The notes beneath the pieces were generated by a model that was not told where the DNA came from, did not search any database, and worked only from the letters and a program-made list of their open reading frames with translations. This document shows positions 62,134 through 64,000 of a DNA stretch of 64,000 bases, piece after piece. The position numbers and the translations under genes were made by a program. The DNA comes from DTU015 sp012837895 (GTDB lineage: Bacteria > Bacillota > Sulfobacillia > Fermentithermobacillales > Fermentithermobacillaceae). The stretch is taken from the NCBI GenBank assembly GCA_050952085.1, contig JBMNKH010000001.1, forward strand, positions 310,001 through 374,000, in the 5' to 3' direction. Each line of letters begins with the position of its first letter. Position 1 is the first letter of the stretch.

Positions 62134-62640
62134 CAATTCCAGGCCAGTCTCAGCCTACGTGAAGGCGGACTGGTCGGTTTTGAGCCAGATTCCGGCCAGA
62201 GGTGGTCAAACCCAGACCAGCTGCAGCCCAAAACTGGACGATTTCGGACCAGTTTCAGTCTGTAGAAAGGCGGAGTGGCCGATTCGGAGCCAGATTCCCG
62301 CCAGAACTGGTCAAATCCTGATCAGCTTCAACCCGAAACTGAACGATTTCAGACCAGTCTCAGTCTGTAGAAAGGCGGAGTGGTCGATTCTAAGCCAGAT
62401 TCCGGCCAGAGGTGATCAAATCCAGACCAGCTGCAGCCCAAAACTGGACGATTTCGAACCAGTCTCAGTCTGTAGGAGAGCGGAGCGGCCGATTCTGAGC
62501 CAGATTCCGGCCAGAGGTGGTCAAACCCAGACCAGCTGTAGCCCAAAACTGGACGATTTCGGACCAGTCTCAGTCTGTAGAAAGGCGAAGTGGCCGATTC
62601 CGAGCCAGGTCCCAGCCAGAGGTGTGGTCAATTCCTGACC
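62134..62640. repeat. Tandem array of about 4.5-5 units of 105 bp
   Basis: GACCAGTYTCAGTCTGTAG recurs at 62247, 62352, 62457 (as AACC) and 62562, exactly 105 bp apart. Because 105 is divisible by three, the plus strand stays open for 178 codons (62102-62638) with a 35-residue repeat. However, no ribosome site is present and minus-strand frames are also open. I treat it as non-coding. The following 62641-62910 has no gene. Confidence 0.85.
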
Positions 62641-62910
62641 AGAGGGTTGCCATGATGTCATTTAGCATTCAGAAGTGAACTTCCTGTGACATGTAGGACT
62701 AAATCAAGCGCGAGTAGAACTATTCTAAAATAGAATTCGCCCAATACAGAAGGTTTCCAACACGCCTATGTCGAACTACCGTGAGAGACAAAACAATACA
62801 TTAGGGAAGGCCTATGCCGTCAGGTTTGAACAAGCACTGAAGCCCGCAACCACCATCCATTGCACAAGGCAACGGAAACCCCATGCCTTCCGCAGGAGGT
62901 GCTGTAACCC

Positions 62911-64000
62911 ATGAATCCTGAGGTCAATTCACCCCAACTGTCTCAGCTGCGAGAGGCATACCGGGAACTTGACTTCAAATGCGGAACCCAGGCCAGCAGG
63001 ATGCACAACGGCTGGGACTACGAGATGCAACTGTTCATACCAACCCATGACGCAAAGATAGAAGAAGAACGCATCCTCAATGAATTGCTCCAGGAAGCCA
63101 AGGCGCTTCCAGCTCCGGATCCGGTGTACCAGATACTCAAGAGCCACATTATCGACTTTATCGAAAACCGGCAATCCGCCCTGCGCGGAGTATACGAGTA
63201 TCCGTCTAGCTTCATCTCTTCCATTACAGGTTTCCTCACTTTCATCAGCAGCAAAGACTCGAGAAGTGCCGGTGAAAGGGCGAAAGTCCTCACAACCCGG
63301 CTCAGCCTGGTAGATGGCCTGTGGGCTGCCCTGACCGATCTTTTCCCGGAAACCAAAAAAGCACAAATCAAAGAACTCCAATTGGCATGCGAAATGCTTG
63401 GCCGGGTCGCAGGGATTGTGAAGCCTAAGGTAAGGCAAGACTTCCAAGGCCTCAGCGAAAAAGACCTGGACAATGTCGAAAGAGCTTTGGAGGCCCTCGC
63501 TGATAAGGCTGCAGTTTGGGCCAAGGAAGCAGGTGAATTCATCGAAAAGATGAATGCGGGGGTTAAGCAAGAGGAAGAAGCCACACCGGCTGCAGGGCCT
63601 GACCGTTACAGGGTCGTTCTCGATAAAGAACTCGGGGTAAGCCTGGATGAGCTTCTCAGCTGGTACGAAGAAGAGGTGACGAAAACCAGGAACGAGTTCA
63701 TAGAAACCGCTGCAAGGCTCAACCTTCCCGGCGAGACGGTGCGTACACCGATTGATGCGGCAAACATAATGAACAAGTATGCAGGGCCGGCGGATTCGCC
63801 TGAGGAGATGTTTGACCGTCTTCGCAAATACCTGGCCCGGGCCAAGGTAGCTTGCCGGGATTGGGTAACCATGCCGGAAGAGGACTGCCGCGTAGTCCCC
63901 GTATACGAACAGCTAAGAGAAACCTATCCCTGGGGAGGCTATGGTGGGGGTTGCCCCAGGAGGCGGCCTCTCCTGGGTGAGGTATTCCTCAACGACACCA
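62911..64000 (+). CDS. DUF885 family putative metallopeptidase, copy 4 (partial, runs off the window)
   Basis: ATG 62911 follows AGGAGGTGCTGTAACCC and the frame is open to the window end (363 codons). The early part has LREAYRELDFK and LNELLQEAK helices. Around residue 250 SLDELLSWYEEEVTKTRNEF matches the copy 1 and 2 helix. Near the end VPVYEQLRETYPWGG corresponds to their GLIPPTWR stretch. The HExxPGH motif would lie just past the edge. The two long minus-strand frames opposite it are shadows. Confidence 0.75.
   Translation, partial: MNPEVNSPQLSQLREAYRELDFKCGTQASRMHNGWDYEMQLFIPTHDAKIEEERILNELLQEAKALPAPDPVYQILKSHIIDFIENRQSALRGVYEYPSSFISSITGFLTFISSKDSRSAGERAKVLTTRLSLVDGLWAALTDLFPETKKAQIKELQLACEMLGRVAGIVKPKVRQDFQGLSEKDLDNVERALEALADKAAVWAKEAGEFIEKMNAGVKQEEEATPAAGPDRYRVVLDKELGVSLDELLSWYEEEVTKTRNEFIETAARLNLPGETVRTPIDAANIMNKYAGPADSPEEMFDRLRKYLARAKVACRDWVTMPEEDCRVVPVYEQLRETYPWGGYGGGCPRRRPLLGEVFLNDT

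Noticed and set aside
62102..62638. 178-codon plus-strand ORF with 35-residue repeats
   Set aside because: Open only because the repeat is 105 bp; no ribosome site; kept as a finding to test, not as a gene.
62929..63584. Two long minus-strand ORFs near the right edge
   Set aside because: Both are opposite a well-supported plus-strand DUF885 gene that runs off the window.
1..64000. tRNA, rRNA, insertion sequences and prophage genes
   Set aside because: None recognised on either strand in a reading by eye.

Overview
The window reads as chromosome of a Bacillota (Firmicutes) bacterium, probably an anaerobic and possibly thermophilic clostridia-like lineage. I infer this from strong AGGAGG-type ribosome binding sites, frequent GTG/TTG starts, tight overlaps between genes, a LytS-like kinase paired with an AraC-type response regulator, and a type I-B CRISPR-Cas locus. 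I cannot name the genus. I recognised no rRNA, tRNA, insertion sequence or replication origin. Layout: (1) 1-14280 is almost entirely minus strand. It holds a cut-off membrane gene, a DUF6754 protein, an N-acyl-D-amino-acid deacylase, a stand-alone TipAS protein, a response regulator, a cupin-PocR-histidine kinase, a PLP aminotransferase, an amidohydrolase and three DUF885 putative metallopeptidases. (2) 14344-19175 is a four-gene membrane module (DUF6754 plus three partners) behind a second D-aminoacylase. It is a paralogous copy of the set at 1-3080. (3) 19380-31390 holds a 2-hydroxyacid dehydrogenase, a beta-lactamase-fold hydrolase, a 53-bp repeat array, superoxide dismutase, a MarR regulator with a heterodimeric ABC exporter, a copper-amine-oxidase-N stalk-like protein and a polysaccharide deacetylase. 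(4) 31664-38190 is a DUF3798 lipoprotein / ABC ATPase / two permeases / M20 peptidase transport operon. (5) 38538-42851 holds an SDH-type Clp-fold protease broken by an in-frame stop, a 113-bp repeat array, a D-threonine aldolase / D-serine dehydratase-like enzyme and a truncated MATE gene. (6) 42864-56955 is a type I-B CRISPR locus: 81 repeats by hand count, a leader, and cas2, cas1, cas4, cas3, cas5, cas7, a separate small subunit, cas8b and cas6. (7) 57534-64000 holds an S10 peptidase, small zinc/Cys-rich and membrane proteins, an HTH-nuclease-like protein, a 105-bp repeat array and the start of a fourth DUF885 gene running off the window. How the genes may work together (inference): the repeated appearance of D-aminoacylases, DUF885 proteins, M20 and S10 peptidases, a serine hydrolase, an aminotransferase, a D-amino-acid PLP enzyme and a 2-hydroxyacid dehydrogenase suggests scavenging and fermentation of peptides, including peptides or peptidoglycan fragments with D-amino acids. 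The DUF3798 ABC system is a candidate importer. The twice-present DUF6754 membrane module, each copy behind a D-aminoacylase, is the best candidate here for an undescribed system. The three local repeat arrays, the in-array terminator and the MATE gene broken at the CRISPR boundary are the most unusual DNA-level structures.
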